Positions 16,082-23,683 of a DNA stretch of 33,174 nucleotides are shown here, piece after piece. The notes under the pieces were generated by a model. The model had not been told where the DNA came from. It ran no database searches and saw only the letters and a program-made list of their open reading frames with translations. The stretch comes from Cupriavidus sp. IDO (lineage in GTDB: Bacteria; Pseudomonadota; Gammaproteobacteria; Burkholderiales; Burkholderiaceae): NCBI RefSeq assembly GCF_000812465.1, contig NZ_JWMA01000008.1, forward strand, positions 1 to 33,174, read 5' to 3'. How positions within the stretch are numbered: the first letter of the stretch is position 1; the number at the start of each line of letters is the position of its first letter. A program made the translations under genes and the position numbers.

Positions 16082-17545
16082 ATGGCATATCTGCTGGACC
16101 CGCTGTTTCTCGGCCTGTGCGTCGTCATCTGCGATGTCCTCGCCTGGCGCCTCATCCGCCCGGATCACACGCGGCTGCGCCTGGTTGCCCGCCTGGCATT
16201 GTTCGCCCTCCTGACCAGCGTGCTTGTGCAGGGCGGCATGATGCCGCTCGATGCTGCTCCATGGCCTGACCAGCCGGTCCGGCATTTTCCTGCGCAGGCA
16301 CTGGAAATCATCTGGTGGTTGCTTGGCGCCCGGGTCCTGACCATCCTGCTGGGCGCGCTGTTCCTGCCCCAGGCCTGGCAAGGCGAGCGCCTGTTCCAGG
16401 ACGTACTTGGCGCGCTGATCTTCGTGGCTGCGGCCGTCGCGGCCATCGCCTATGTGCTGGAGCTTCCGGTAACCGGGCTGCTGGCCACCTCAGGCGCGTT
16501 GGCCATCATCGTCGGGCTGGCCGTTCAGAGCACGCTGAGCGACGTGTTCTCGGGTCTGGTGCTGAACGCCACCCAGCCGTACCACCCGGGCGACCTGGTA
16601 TCCATCGACGGTATCGACGGGAAAGTGCTGGAGATCAACTGGCGGGCCACGCATCTCCTGAGCGCGCAGGGCAACCTGATCGTGATCCCGAACAATGCCA
16701 CGGCGCGCGCCAGGATCACCAACTTCAGCCGGCCATCGGAGCTGCATGGCGTCAGCGTGACCATCGAGGTGACGCCGGAAGCGCGCCCCCAGCGGGTGCT
16801 TGACGCGCTCGACCGCGCACTCAAGGGTTGCAGGGTCGCCCTGTCCAGGCCCGAGCCGTCGGTCACGGTCAAGCGCATGGGCGCAAATGCTGTTGAGTAC
16901 GAAATGACCTGCTACGTGGCTTCGATGGCGAACAAACCCGCCGCGGCCAACCAGCTTTTCGATCTTGCCCACCGGCACCTGGCGTCGGCCGGCATCGACC
17001 TGCGCCCGCTCGCCGTTCCCTACGGCAAACCTGCAGCTTCGGATCGCCGCCTGCGGCTGCTTTCGACAGTGAGCATCTTCCAGGCGCTCGATGACGCCGA
17101 CCTGTCGCAACTGGCCGAGCGACTGTCCCGGCATGAATATGAACCCGGGCAACCCGTTGTGGCCAGTACCGATGTCACCGACTACCTGTTGCTGGTGGAC
17201 ACAGGCGTCCTCTCCGTCGCTGCAACGCAGAATGGCCAGAACGTCGAAGTCGCGCGCCTCGGGCCTGGTGACGCGTTCGGCGAGTCCGGGGTGCTCGCCG
17301 GCATTCCGATGCAGGTCGCCATCACGACCATGACCGGCGCCGTGCTCTATCGGCTGGACAAGACCGACCTCACGCCGATCCTCCAGGCACGCCCGGAAGT
17401 TGGATCGGGGATGTGCCGCCTGCTCTCCGAGCACAAGGAATCGAACGATGCGCTCGCGCGGATGCGCGTCCCGCCGGACGCGCAGAAGGTGGGCATCCTG
17501 CAATGGCTTCAGGCAAAGATGCACGCCCTCCACGATATGGCCTAG
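16082..17545 (+). CDS. MscS-family channel with C-terminal cyclic-nucleotide-binding-like domain
   Basis: A 487-residue inner-membrane channel. Five hydrophobic segments (about 5-24, 34-52, 72-96, 107-127 and 130-150) end in a Gly/Ala-rich pore helix (SGALAIIVGLAVQSTLSDVFSG). The MscS beta domain follows (GDLVSIDGIDGKVLEINWRA, NLIVIPNNATARARITNFSRP). From about 325 to 450 there is a cNMP-binding fold (VSIFQALDDADL, then FGESGVLAGIP). The phosphate cassette reads GESGVLAGIPMQVA: the Arg normally found after Pro is Met410, so cNMP binding is doubtful. This is the bacterial CNG-like architecture. The start at 16082 has AAGGA ten bases upstream; an earlier ATG near 16004 is possible. Confidence 0.88.
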   Translation: MAYLLDPLFLGLCVVICDVLAWRLIRPDHTRLRLVARLALFALLTSVLVQGGMMPLDAAPWPDQPVRHFPAQALEIIWWLLGARVLTILLGALFLPQAWQGERLFQDVLGALIFVAAAVAAIAYVLELPVTGLLATSGALAIIVGLAVQSTLSDVFSGLVLNATQPYHPGDLVSIDGIDGKVLEINWRATHLLSAQGNLIVIPNNATARARITNFSRPSELHGVSVTIEVTPEARPQRVLDALDRALKGCRVALSRPEPSVTVKRMGANAVEYEMTCYVASMANKPAAANQLFDLAHRHLASAGIDLRPLAVPYGKPAASDRRLRLLSTVSIFQALDDADLSQLAERLSRHEYEPGQPVVASTDVTDYLLLVDTGVLSVAATQNGQNVEVARLGPGDAFGESGVLAGIPMQVAITTMTGAVLYRLDKTDLTPILQARPEVGSGMCRLLSEHKESNDALARMRVPPDAQKVGILQWLQAKMHALHDMA

Positions 17546-17626
17546 TCCGCCGATTCATTGAAATGGAGGTGAAGGACCTGTCATGCGGGATACAGCGCCA
17601 GGGAGGAGCAGGGTTTCGGATTGCAC

Positions 17627-17788
17627 ACGACCGATGCCGATATACGCCAGGCCATGGGCCGGTTGCCGTTCGTCCACCACGGGGCCGATGTCGGTGCCCG
17701 CCTTTAGCGCGTGGTCGATCTTCAGTCTCTGCAGGCGCGCCTTCACAGCATCGACGAAGGCGTCATGGATGCCTTCGTCGCAGACGTT
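17627..17788 (-). pseudogene. Aldehyde dehydrogenase remnant (alpha-ketoglutaric-semialdehyde dehydrogenase-like)
   Basis: About 54 codons read as the middle of an aldehyde dehydrogenase: EGIHDAFVDAVKARLQRL, then DHALKAGTDIGPVVDE and YIGIGR. In intact enzymes this follows shortly after the catalytic Cys and matches the alpha-ketoglutaric-semialdehyde type. There is no start, catalytic core or C-terminus here; after 17627 the frame runs on for 23 unrelated codons to a stop at 17555. It lies directly downstream of the aldo/keto reductase gene and overlaps its last codons in another frame. Sugar-acid operons often place the two genes side by side, so a deletion probably removed the rest. Confidence 0.75.
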
Positions 17789-18792
17789 GCCTCGGCGCCG
17801 GACGGCGTCGGTGCATTCCCGGCGATCAGGCCTTCTGCCTTGAGCGTATCCCACAGCTCCGCGGGGATCGGCGCCGCTGCCAGTTGCAGGTTCTCGCTGA
17901 TGCGATCGGGCCGGCTCGCGCCGGGAATCGCGCCAGCGACGGCCGGATGCGCAAGCGAGAACTGCAGCGCGACCGCCTTGATGTCGACGCCGAACCGATC
18001 GCAGATCTGCCGGATGCGCGCGACGCGTTCGAGCATTTCCGGCGACGCAGGCTGATACTCGAAGTGCTGGCCACCGGCAAGCACGCCGGAGTTGTAGGGG
18101 CCGCCGACGATGATGCCGAGTCCGCGCGCTTCGCTGGCCGGCATCAGTCGCGCGAGCGCGTCGGCGTGATCCAGCAGCGTGTAGCGTCCCGCGAGCAGGA
18201 ATCCATCCGGATCGGCGCGGTCGAGCGTGAGTTCGCACGGCTCGATGCGGTTCACGCCGAGCCCCCAGCCCTTGATGACCTTTTCATCGCGCAAGCGCGT
18301 CAGGGCCTTGGCGGCGCCCGACATGGCGACTTCAAACACGTCGCGCCACTGCTCGCCGTGGAAGTCGACGGCCGGGTCGTGAATCCACACGGTGTCGAGC
18401 CGGTCGGTGCGCAGCCGCTTGAGGCTTGCTTCGATCGAGCGCAGCGTGCCGTCTTCGGTGTAGTCGTAGACGATCTTGTTCGGCAGGCCGTGCTGGAACA
18501 GGCCACCCTTCTCGCCCAGATCGCGTTGCGAGGCGTCTTCGTGTTCGTCGAGGATCAGGCGGCCGACTTTCGTGCCGATTGCATATGCATCGCGCGGGCG
18601 GCCCGCGAGCGCTTCACCGAGCCGAAGCTCGGCCAGACCGGCTCCATACAGCGGCGCGGCGTCAAAATAGCGGATGCCGTTTTGCCAGGCGGCGTCCACA
18701 GTGGCCAGTGCTTCTTCTTGCGGAATGTCCCGGTACATATTGCCGAGCGGCGCGGTGCCAAAGCCCAGGCGGGATGGAAGTGTGATTCTCAT
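17743..18792 (-). CDS. Aldo/keto reductase, aldose (L-fucose/D-threo-aldose) dehydrogenase-like
   Basis: A 349-residue aldo/keto reductase of the D-threo-aldose 1-dehydrogenase / L-fucose dehydrogenase type. Catalytic residues are Asp44 and Tyr49 (YFDAAPLYGAG), Lys75 (IGTKVGR) and the His in TVWIHDPAVD. The NADP-binding end is seen in AIPGASRPDRISENL. The ATG at 18792 is preferred; a TTG four codons earlier is possible. The last about 19 residues, after GLIAGNAPTP, do not look like the family and are read from the aldehyde dehydrogenase remnant in a shifted frame, so the true 3' end was lost. It is the last gene in a block with the Old Yellow Enzyme gene, 59 bases apart. Activity is probably kept, since the added tail is terminal. 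Confidence 0.88.
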   Translation of the reverse strand: MRITLPSRLGFGTAPLGNMYRDIPQEEALATVDAAWQNGIRYFDAAPLYGAGLAELRLGEALAGRPRDAYAIGTKVGRLILDEHEDASQRDLGEKGGLFQHGLPNKIVYDYTEDGTLRSIEASLKRLRTDRLDTVWIHDPAVDFHGEQWRDVFEVAMSGAAKALTRLRDEKVIKGWGLGVNRIEPCELTLDRADPDGFLLAGRYTLLDHADALARLMPASEARGLGIIVGGPYNSGVLAGGQHFEYQPASPEMLERVARIRQICDRFGVDIKAVALQFSLAHPAVAGAIPGASRPDRISENLQLAAAPIPAELWDTLKAEGLIAGNAPTPSGAEATSATKASMTPSSML

Positions 18793-18851
18793 GGGAATTC
18801 TCAAGGGATCGGTCGATGAACGGCGAACGCCGTCATCGGCTGTTGTTGGGT

Positions 18852-19967
18852 TCAGGCAGCCGCCGCGGCCAGCGTCGGGTAATCGGTCAGGCCACGTGCG
18901 CCGCCGCCGAACAGCGTGTTGCGGTCGTGCAGCGCGAGCGGTGCACCGGTGCGCAGTCGCTCAGGCAGGTCGGGGTTCGCAACGAACGGACGGCCGAAGG
19001 CAACCAGATCGGCCCAGCCCGCGGCAATCGCTTCGCGGGCGCGTTCGGCCGTGTACCTGCCGGCATAGATCAGCACGCCGGGGTACGCCGCGCGCAGCTT
19101 CTGCTTGAATTCCACCGGCATCAGCGGCGCATCGTCCCAGTCCGCTTCGGCAATGTGGATGTAGCCGACGCCGAGACCGGCGAGCAGCCTGGCAGCGGCG
19201 AGGTACGTGGTTTCCGGATCGTCGTCGACGCAACCGTTGAGCGTGGTCAGTGGTGCCAGCCGGATGCCGACGCGGGACGCATCGCCGGCGCCTTCGATCA
19301 GCGCCTGCGTGACGTCGTCGAGAAAGCGCAGCCGGTTCTCCAGCGAGCCGCCGTAGGCATCCGTGCGCGTGTTGGCCTGCGAGTCGATGAACTGGTTCAC
19401 GAGGTAGCCGTTGGCGCCATGTAGCTCGACGCCGTCAAAGCCCGCTTCGATAGCGTTGCGGGCCGCGGCGCGGTACTGATCCACGACATCGCGGATCTCG
19501 TCGATGGTCAGTGCGCGCGGTTCCGATGTCTCGACAAACCCGGGCACGCCATCGCCCTCACCCGCGATGAACACGTTCACGCCCTTGGCCTGCACGGGCG
19601 ACGACGACACCGGCTGCTGGCCACCAAGCAGGCTCGTGTGGCTCAGCCGGCCGACGTGCCAGAGCTGCGCAAAGATGCGGCCGCCGACAGCGTGCACGGC
19701 GTCGGTGACCTTGCGCCAGCCGGCTACCTGGTCAGGCGTATAGATGCCGGGCGTCCACGCATAGCCCTTGCCGAGCGGCGCGATGGTGGTGCCTTCGCTG
19801 ACGATGAGGCCGGCGCTCGCACGCTGTGCGTAATACGCGGCCATCAGGTCGTTGGCAACATCGCCGGGCTGGCTGGCGCGCGAACGCGTCATCGGCGGCA
19901 TCACGATGCGGTTCGGCAGCGTCAGCGCGCCGAGTCGCAGCGGTTGAAACAGAGGGTCTTGGATCAT
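18852..19967 (-). CDS. Old Yellow Enzyme family alkene reductase (NemA-like)
   Basis: A 371-residue FMN enzyme of the Old Yellow Enzyme family, which reduces activated C=C bonds, nitro compounds and N-ethylmaleimide with NAD(P)H. Seen in order: PPMTRSRA with Thr27 beside the flavin, FAQLWHVGR with Gln101, ELHGANGYL with His183 and Asn186 as substrate-binding pair and Tyr188 as proton donor, and NTRTDAYGGSLENR. FMN phosphate contacts lie in VAFGRPFVANPDL near the C-terminus. Length is typical. The start lies 27 bases after the DkgB-like gene, so both are in one operon, in line with a role in electrophile or aldehyde detoxification. Confidence 0.94.
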   Translation of the reverse strand: MIQDPLFQPLRLGALTLPNRIVMPPMTRSRASQPGDVANDLMAAYYAQRASAGLIVSEGTTIAPLGKGYAWTPGIYTPDQVAGWRKVTDAVHAVGGRIFAQLWHVGRLSHTSLLGGQQPVSSSPVQAKGVNVFIAGEGDGVPGFVETSEPRALTIDEIRDVVDQYRAAARNAIEAGFDGVELHGANGYLVNQFIDSQANTRTDAYGGSLENRLRFLDDVTQALIEGAGDASRVGIRLAPLTTLNGCVDDDPETTYLAAARLLAGLGVGYIHIAEADWDDAPLMPVEFKQKLRAAYPGVLIYAGRYTAERAREAIAAGWADLVAFGRPFVANPDLPERLRTGAPLALHDRNTLFGGGARGLTDYPTLAAAAA

Positions 19968-19994
19968 GATGTGTGTCCTGTCTGAGCCGCGCGT

Positions 19995-20801
19995 TCAATC
20001 CCACTGGGCGGCAAGGCCGTCCGGGCTGACTTCGCGGCCGTTGCGTTCCAGCGCGGCAATCTGCGCCATATTGTCGTCGGTCAGGCGCAGCGTTTGGGCG
20101 AGCAGGTTGCTGGCGAGGTTTTCGCGCTTGGTGGATGACGGGATCACCGAGAAGCCGCGCTGCAGCGCCCAGGCGAGCACCACTTGCGCAGGGGTCGCCT
20201 GATGGCGTTGCGCGATCGCGCCGATCACCGGGTCGCCCAGCACCTTGCCGTAGGCCAGCGTCATGTACGACGTGACGTGGATGCCTTCGCTCTGCAGGAA
20301 GTCGACCAGCTTGTGGTTCTGCAGATACGGGCTCAGCTCGATCTGGTTGGTCGCAATCGCGTCCTTGCCGACGGCGGCCATCGCCTGCCGCGTCAGTTCG
20401 ATGTTGAAGTTCGAGATACCGATCTGCCGCGCCAGGCCCTTCGCCTTCGCGTCCGCCAGCGCGGTCATGAATTCCTCGACGGACACGCCGTTGCCGGGCG
20501 CAGGCCAGTGGATCAGCGCCAGGTCGACGTAGTCGGTGCGCAGCTTCGCGAGGCTTTCCTCGAGGCTCGGTACGAGCTTGTCCTGCGCATAGTGGTCGAC
20601 CCAGATCTTCGTCGTCAGGAACAGGTCGTCGCGGCGCACGCCGGAAGCAGCGATCGCCTCGCCCACTTCGGCCTCGTTGCCGTAGATCTGGGCCGTATCG
20701 ATCGCACGGTAGCCGACCTCGAGGCCGTTGCGGACCGAGTCGATGACAACCTGGCCTTGCAGGCGGAACGTGCCGAGGCCGAAAGCGGGAATCTTGCTCA
20801 T
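19995..20801 (-). CDS. dkgB: Aldo/keto reductase, DkgB-like
   Basis: A 268-residue NADPH-dependent reductase of the 2,5-diketo-D-gluconate reductase B type; E. coli DkgB has about the same length and also reduces methylglyoxal and other small aldehydes. Catalytic tetrad: Asp35 and Tyr40 ([11 protein letters not shown]), Lys65 (LTTKIWV) and the His of LALIHWP near 98. The cofactor end reads [14 protein letters not shown]. Two ATGs stand in tandem; 20801 is chosen because GGAG is then six bases away. It is the first gene of an operon with the Old Yellow Enzyme gene and the second aldo/keto reductase. A LysR-type box lies about 96 bases upstream of its start. Confidence 0.93.
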   Translation of the reverse strand: MSKIPAFGLGTFRLQGQVVIDSVRNGLEVGYRAIDTAQIYGNEAEVGEAIAASGVRRDDLFLTTKIWVDHYAQDKLVPSLEESLAKLRTDYVDLALIHWPAPGNGVSVEEFMTALADAKAKGLARQIGISNFNIELTRQAMAAVGKDAIATNQIELSPYLQNHKLVDFLQSEGIHVTSYMTLAYGKVLGDPVIGAIAQRHQATPAQVVLAWALQRGFSVIPSSTKRENLASNLLAQTLRLTDDNMAQIAALERNGREVSPDGLAAQWD

Positions 20802-20896
20802 CATGTGCTCCTTGGTGTGGATGGATCGGTTCGATCTGTCAGGCATTCTGGGTTTTTAGACTGATGAAATAAACGCCGCTAGCGGACAAACATATG

Positions 20897-20910
20897 TGAT
20901 TTGAGATCAA
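20897..20910 (-). promoter_or_regulatory. LysR-type box upstream of the dkgB-like operon
   Basis: On the minus strand this reads TTGATCTCAAATCA, a T-N11-A dyad. It matches 12 of 14 bases of the perfect dyad next to the LysR gene at 22649-22663. It lies about 96 bases before the dkgB-like start. A separate 10-bp palindrome CCGCTAGCGG stands at 20876-20885, between the box and the gene. The match to the other box supports shared control by the LysR at 22666; binding itself is inferred. Confidence 0.6.
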
Positions 20911-21003
20911 GTATGGAAACGCACCGGTCCCGGCAGCTCGATGACGATGCTGAAGCCCCCGCGCGTCAGGTTTTCGAGTGGGGTCGGCTTGATCGACGTC
21001 CGC

Positions 21004-21327
21004 TCAGAGCGCGCGCAGGCTGCCTTCGAGCCGATAGAAGTCGAGCGACGGCGCAGTGAAGAACGAGCGCGACGTACCGGCCGCGAAATCATCAAGATGC
21101 ACGACGGTGGCCCGGTCGGCCTCCTGCCACGAAATCGCATAGATCTCGCCAGCAACATGCTGCCAGGTGCAGGCGACTTCGCCCTTCGCGCCCGCGAAAG
21201 CGCCTTCGGTAATCTCGTAGCGCATATGGATGCCGTCGTCGGCGTACGCGTTGATCGCGGTGAGCCCGTCGTAGCGGACCTCGAAGCGCTTGCCGGCAAA
21301 CGGCGGACGATGGATCGGTGCGTTCAT
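21004..21327 (-). CDS. Small MoaF-like (calycin fold) protein
   Basis: A 107-residue soluble protein resembling a MoaF domain. The pattern is FAGKRFEVRYDGLTAINAY, then MRYEITEGAFAGAKGEVACT, then YAISWQEADRATVVHLDDF, and a last strand with SLDFYRLEGSL. MoaF was named from an operon linked to amine metabolism, and its biochemical role is unclear. The protein has no signal peptide and no catalytic motif I can name; a small-molecule-binding barrel is plausible. It follows the MFS gene by 32 bases, with GGAG before the ATG, so it is likely cotranscribed. The 202 bases after it up to the dkgB-like gene hold the LysR-type box. Confidence 0.7.
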   Translation of the reverse strand: MNAPIHRPPFAGKRFEVRYDGLTAINAYADDGIHMRYEITEGAFAGAKGEVACTWQHVAGEIYAISWQEADRATVVHLDDFAAGTSRSFFTAPSLDFYRLEGSLRAL

Positions 21328-21359
21328 GATGGTGATCTCCGGGGTAAATGGGACAGCGT

Positions 21360-22562
21360 TCAGTGGGCAAGTTCGACGGGTTCTGCCGTGCGTCGGGGCA
21401 GGCCCTGGCGCTGGTCAAGCGTGCCGCTCAGCCCGGTCAGCGCGAACGCGCCGAGCGTCACGGCTGCCGCGATCCACGGCGTGTGGCCAAGGCCGACGTG
21501 CGCGACGATCAGCCCGCCGAGCGACGAGCCGCCTGCGACGCCGAGGTTAAAGGCGGCGATGTTGAAGCCCGATGCGACGTCGGTGGCGTCCGGCGCGAAA
21601 TGCCGCGCCTGCTTGACGACGTAGACCTGCAGGCCCGGTACGTTGCCGAATGCGACTGCGCCCCATGCGAGCATCGTCAGCACCGCGAGCCATGCGTGGT
21701 GGATGGTGTACGTCAGCGCGAGCAGCACCACGGCGAGCAGCAGGAAGATCCGCTTGAGGGCCTTGACGGGGCCGACGCGATCCGCGAGCCTGCCGCCCCA
21801 GACGTTGCCGAACGCGACCGACACGCCGTAGCCGACGAGCACGAGGCTGACCTGCGACGGCGTGAAACCGGCGATCTGCTCGAGCAACGGCGCCATGTAG
21901 GTGAAAGCGATCAGCGAGCCGCCGTAGCCGACTGCCGTCATTGCGAACACGAGCAGCAGGCGCGGCTGCGCCAGCACACGGAACTGCCGGGCGAGCGGCG
22001 CGGGCTCGGTGAGCGCCAGGCGGCGGGGCACGAAGGCGAGCGCGCCGACAAAGGCAACGAGACCGAACAGCGCGACGATCAGGAACGTCGCACGCCAGCC
22101 AAAGTGCTGGCCGATGAAGGTGCCGAGCGGAATGCCCGCAACGAACGCGACGGTCATGCCGCTGAACATGGTCGCGATCGCACTCGCCGCCTTGTCTTTC
22201 GGAACGAGCGTCGTCGCGATGATCGAGCCGACAGAGAAGAACACGCCGTGCGCCAGGCCGGTGAGAATGCGGGCGACGATCAGCGATTCGTAGCTGGGCG
22301 CTTGCCATGCGACGAGGTTGCCGACGGTGAAGAGCGCCATCAGTGCGGCGAGCAGCGTCTTGCGCGGCACGCGGCCGGTGAGCGCGGTGAGGAGCGGCGC
22401 GCCGACGGCGACGCTGAGCGCATAGAGACTGACGAGCAGGCCCGCGGAGGGCAGGCTCACGCCGAGATCGGACGCGATCGTCGGGATCAGCCCGACGATC
22501 ACGAATTCGGTGGTCCCGATGGCGAATGCGCTGATCGTCAGCGCAAGCAGGGCGAGTGGCAT
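21360..22562 (-). CDS. MFS transporter, DHA1 (AraJ/YdhP-like) exporter
   Basis: A 400-residue inner-membrane transporter with twelve predicted helices in two halves. The first helix reads ALTISAFAIGTTEFVIVGLI, typical of the AraJ/YdhP drug:proton antiporters. Signature loops are present, such as LTGRVPRKTLL between helices 2 and 3, and GGRLADRVGPVKALKR in the second half. The start at 22562 is chosen because homologues begin MPLALL; an ATG at 22571 adds three residues, and neither has a clear ribosome site. It is divergent from the LysR gene, with the perfect LysR-type box between them, and is followed by the MoaF-like gene. The exported compound is unknown. Confidence 0.93.
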   Translation of the reverse strand: MPLALLALTISAFAIGTTEFVIVGLIPTIASDLGVSLPSAGLLVSLYALSVAVGAPLLTALTGRVPRKTLLAALMALFTVGNLVAWQAPSYESLIVARILTGLAHGVFFSVGSIIATTLVPKDKAASAIATMFSGMTVAFVAGIPLGTFIGQHFGWRATFLIVALFGLVAFVGALAFVPRRLALTEPAPLARQFRVLAQPRLLLVFAMTAVGYGGSLIAFTYMAPLLEQIAGFTPSQVSLVLVGYGVSVAFGNVWGGRLADRVGPVKALKRIFLLLAVVLLALTYTIHHAWLAVLTMLAWGAVAFGNVPGLQVYVVKQARHFAPDATDVASGFNIAAFNLGVAGGSSLGGLIVAHVGLGHTPWIAAAVTLGAFALTGLSGTLDQRQGLPRRTAEPVELAH

Positions 22563-22648
22563 GATGGGCATCCGTGGGTCCGGTGAGAATGGACCGCAGT
22601 CTGCCCGCTTTACTTTTGCAGAAAAACCGGTCTATAAACGAAATTATT

Positions 22649-22663
22649 TTGATTTCAAATCAA
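22649..22663. promoter_or_regulatory. Perfect LysR-type dyad between MFS and LysR genes
   Basis: TTGATTTCAAATCAA is a perfect 7-bp inverted repeat around a single base and contains T-N11-A. It ends two bases before the LysR start codon and lies about 88 bases before the MFS start. This fits an autorepression site that also activates the divergent gene. A near copy stands at 20897-20910. Confidence 0.7.
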
Positions 22664-22665
22664 CA

Positions 22666-23592
22666 ATGAAAGTCACGCTCGACGAACTCCAGGCATTCGC
22701 GACGGTGGTCGACACGGGTTCGATCACCGCGGCCGCGGAGCAGCTCGATCTCACCGTGTCCGCGACGAGCCGCACGCTCGCGCGGCTCGAGGAAAAGCTG
22801 AAGACTACGCTGCTGCGCCGGACCACCCGCCGCCTGGCGTTAACCGAGGAAGGGCAGGCATTCCTGCAGAATGCGCGGGCGATCATCAATTCGGTCGAAA
22901 GTGCGGAAGAGCAGATGCTCGCGCGGCGCGAGAAGCCATCAGGGCGCTTGCGAATCGACGGCGCGTCGCCGTTCATGCTGCACGTGATCGTGCCGCTCGT
23001 GCGCGGCTATCGCGAACAGTTTCCCCAGGTGGAGCTGGAGCTGAACAGCAATGAAGGCATCATCGATCTGCTCGAGCGGCGCACCGATGTCGCGATCCGG
23101 ATCGGCCGCCTGAAGGATTCGACGCTGCACAGCCGGTTGATCGGCAACAGCCGGCTGCGCATTCTCGCCAGTCCCGAATATCTCGACGCGCACGGTCAGC
23201 CGCGCAAGGTCGAGGATCTCGGCAAGCATGCGCTGCTCGGCTTCAATCAGCCCGAGTCGCTGAACGTGTGGCCGATACTCGACACAGACGGCGAGCCGTA
23301 CCGGATCGCGCCGGCCGTGTGGTCATCGAGCGGAGAGACGCTCAGGCAGCTCGCGCTCGAAGGGGCCGGTATCGTCTGCCTGTCGGATTTCATGACCGCG
23401 CAGGACCGCGAATCCGGGCGTCTGGTGCAGATCCTCGCGCGCCACACGCAGGACGTGCGGCAACCCATTCAAGCCGTCTATTACCGGAACACGGCGATTT
23501 CGTCGCGGATTGCGTCGTTCGTCGATTATCTGATCAAAGCGCTCGGCGGCAAGACCCCCGCGCGGCGCGCGGCGACATGGACGGATCAATGA
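22666..23592 (+). CDS. LysR-family regulator of the redox/export block
   Basis: A 308-residue LysR regulator. The winged helix covers residues 1-60 (LDELQAFATVVDTGSITAAA, LTVSATSRTLARLEEKL), and the effector domain runs from about 90 to 295 (SGRLRIDGASPFMLHVIVPL, TDVAIRIGRLKDSTL). The ATG at 22666 is set by the domain start; the longer upstream frame overlaps the divergent MFS gene. No clear ribosome site is seen, because the operator dyad occupies that place, so DNA binding would sit on the translation start region. It probably controls the MFS-MoaF and dkgB-OYE-AKR transcripts. The inducer is unknown, though electrophiles or aldehydes would fit the targets. Confidence 0.92.
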   Translation: MKVTLDELQAFATVVDTGSITAAAEQLDLTVSATSRTLARLEEKLKTTLLRRTTRRLALTEEGQAFLQNARAIINSVESAEEQMLARREKPSGRLRIDGASPFMLHVIVPLVRGYREQFPQVELELNSNEGIIDLLERRTDVAIRIGRLKDSTLHSRLIGNSRLRILASPEYLDAHGQPRKVEDLGKHALLGFNQPESLNVWPILDTDGEPYRIAPAVWSSSGETLRQLALEGAGIVCLSDFMTAQDRESGRLVQILARHTQDVRQPIQAVYYRNTAISSRIASFVDYLIKALGGKTPARRAATWTDQ

Positions 23593-23683
23593 CGGACGCT
23601 CGAGACGCATCTCCCTTCCGAAGCCTGGAGGCACGCGCAACGCGTAGCTCGCCACTTCCCTCGCCAGGCAGCCGTTTGGCGCC

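Noticed and set aside
20907..21003. Possible coding remnant downstream of the MoaF-like gene
   Set aside because: A minus-strand frame gives a protein-like stretch (GGFSIVIELPGPV), but I cannot tie it to any family and it lacks a start.
21348..22586. Long plus-strand frame (412 codons) opposite the MFS gene
   Set aside because: Extremely charged, low-complexity translation (Glu, Arg, Asp runs) typical of the antisense of a membrane protein in GC-rich DNA; the minus-strand MFS protein is clear.
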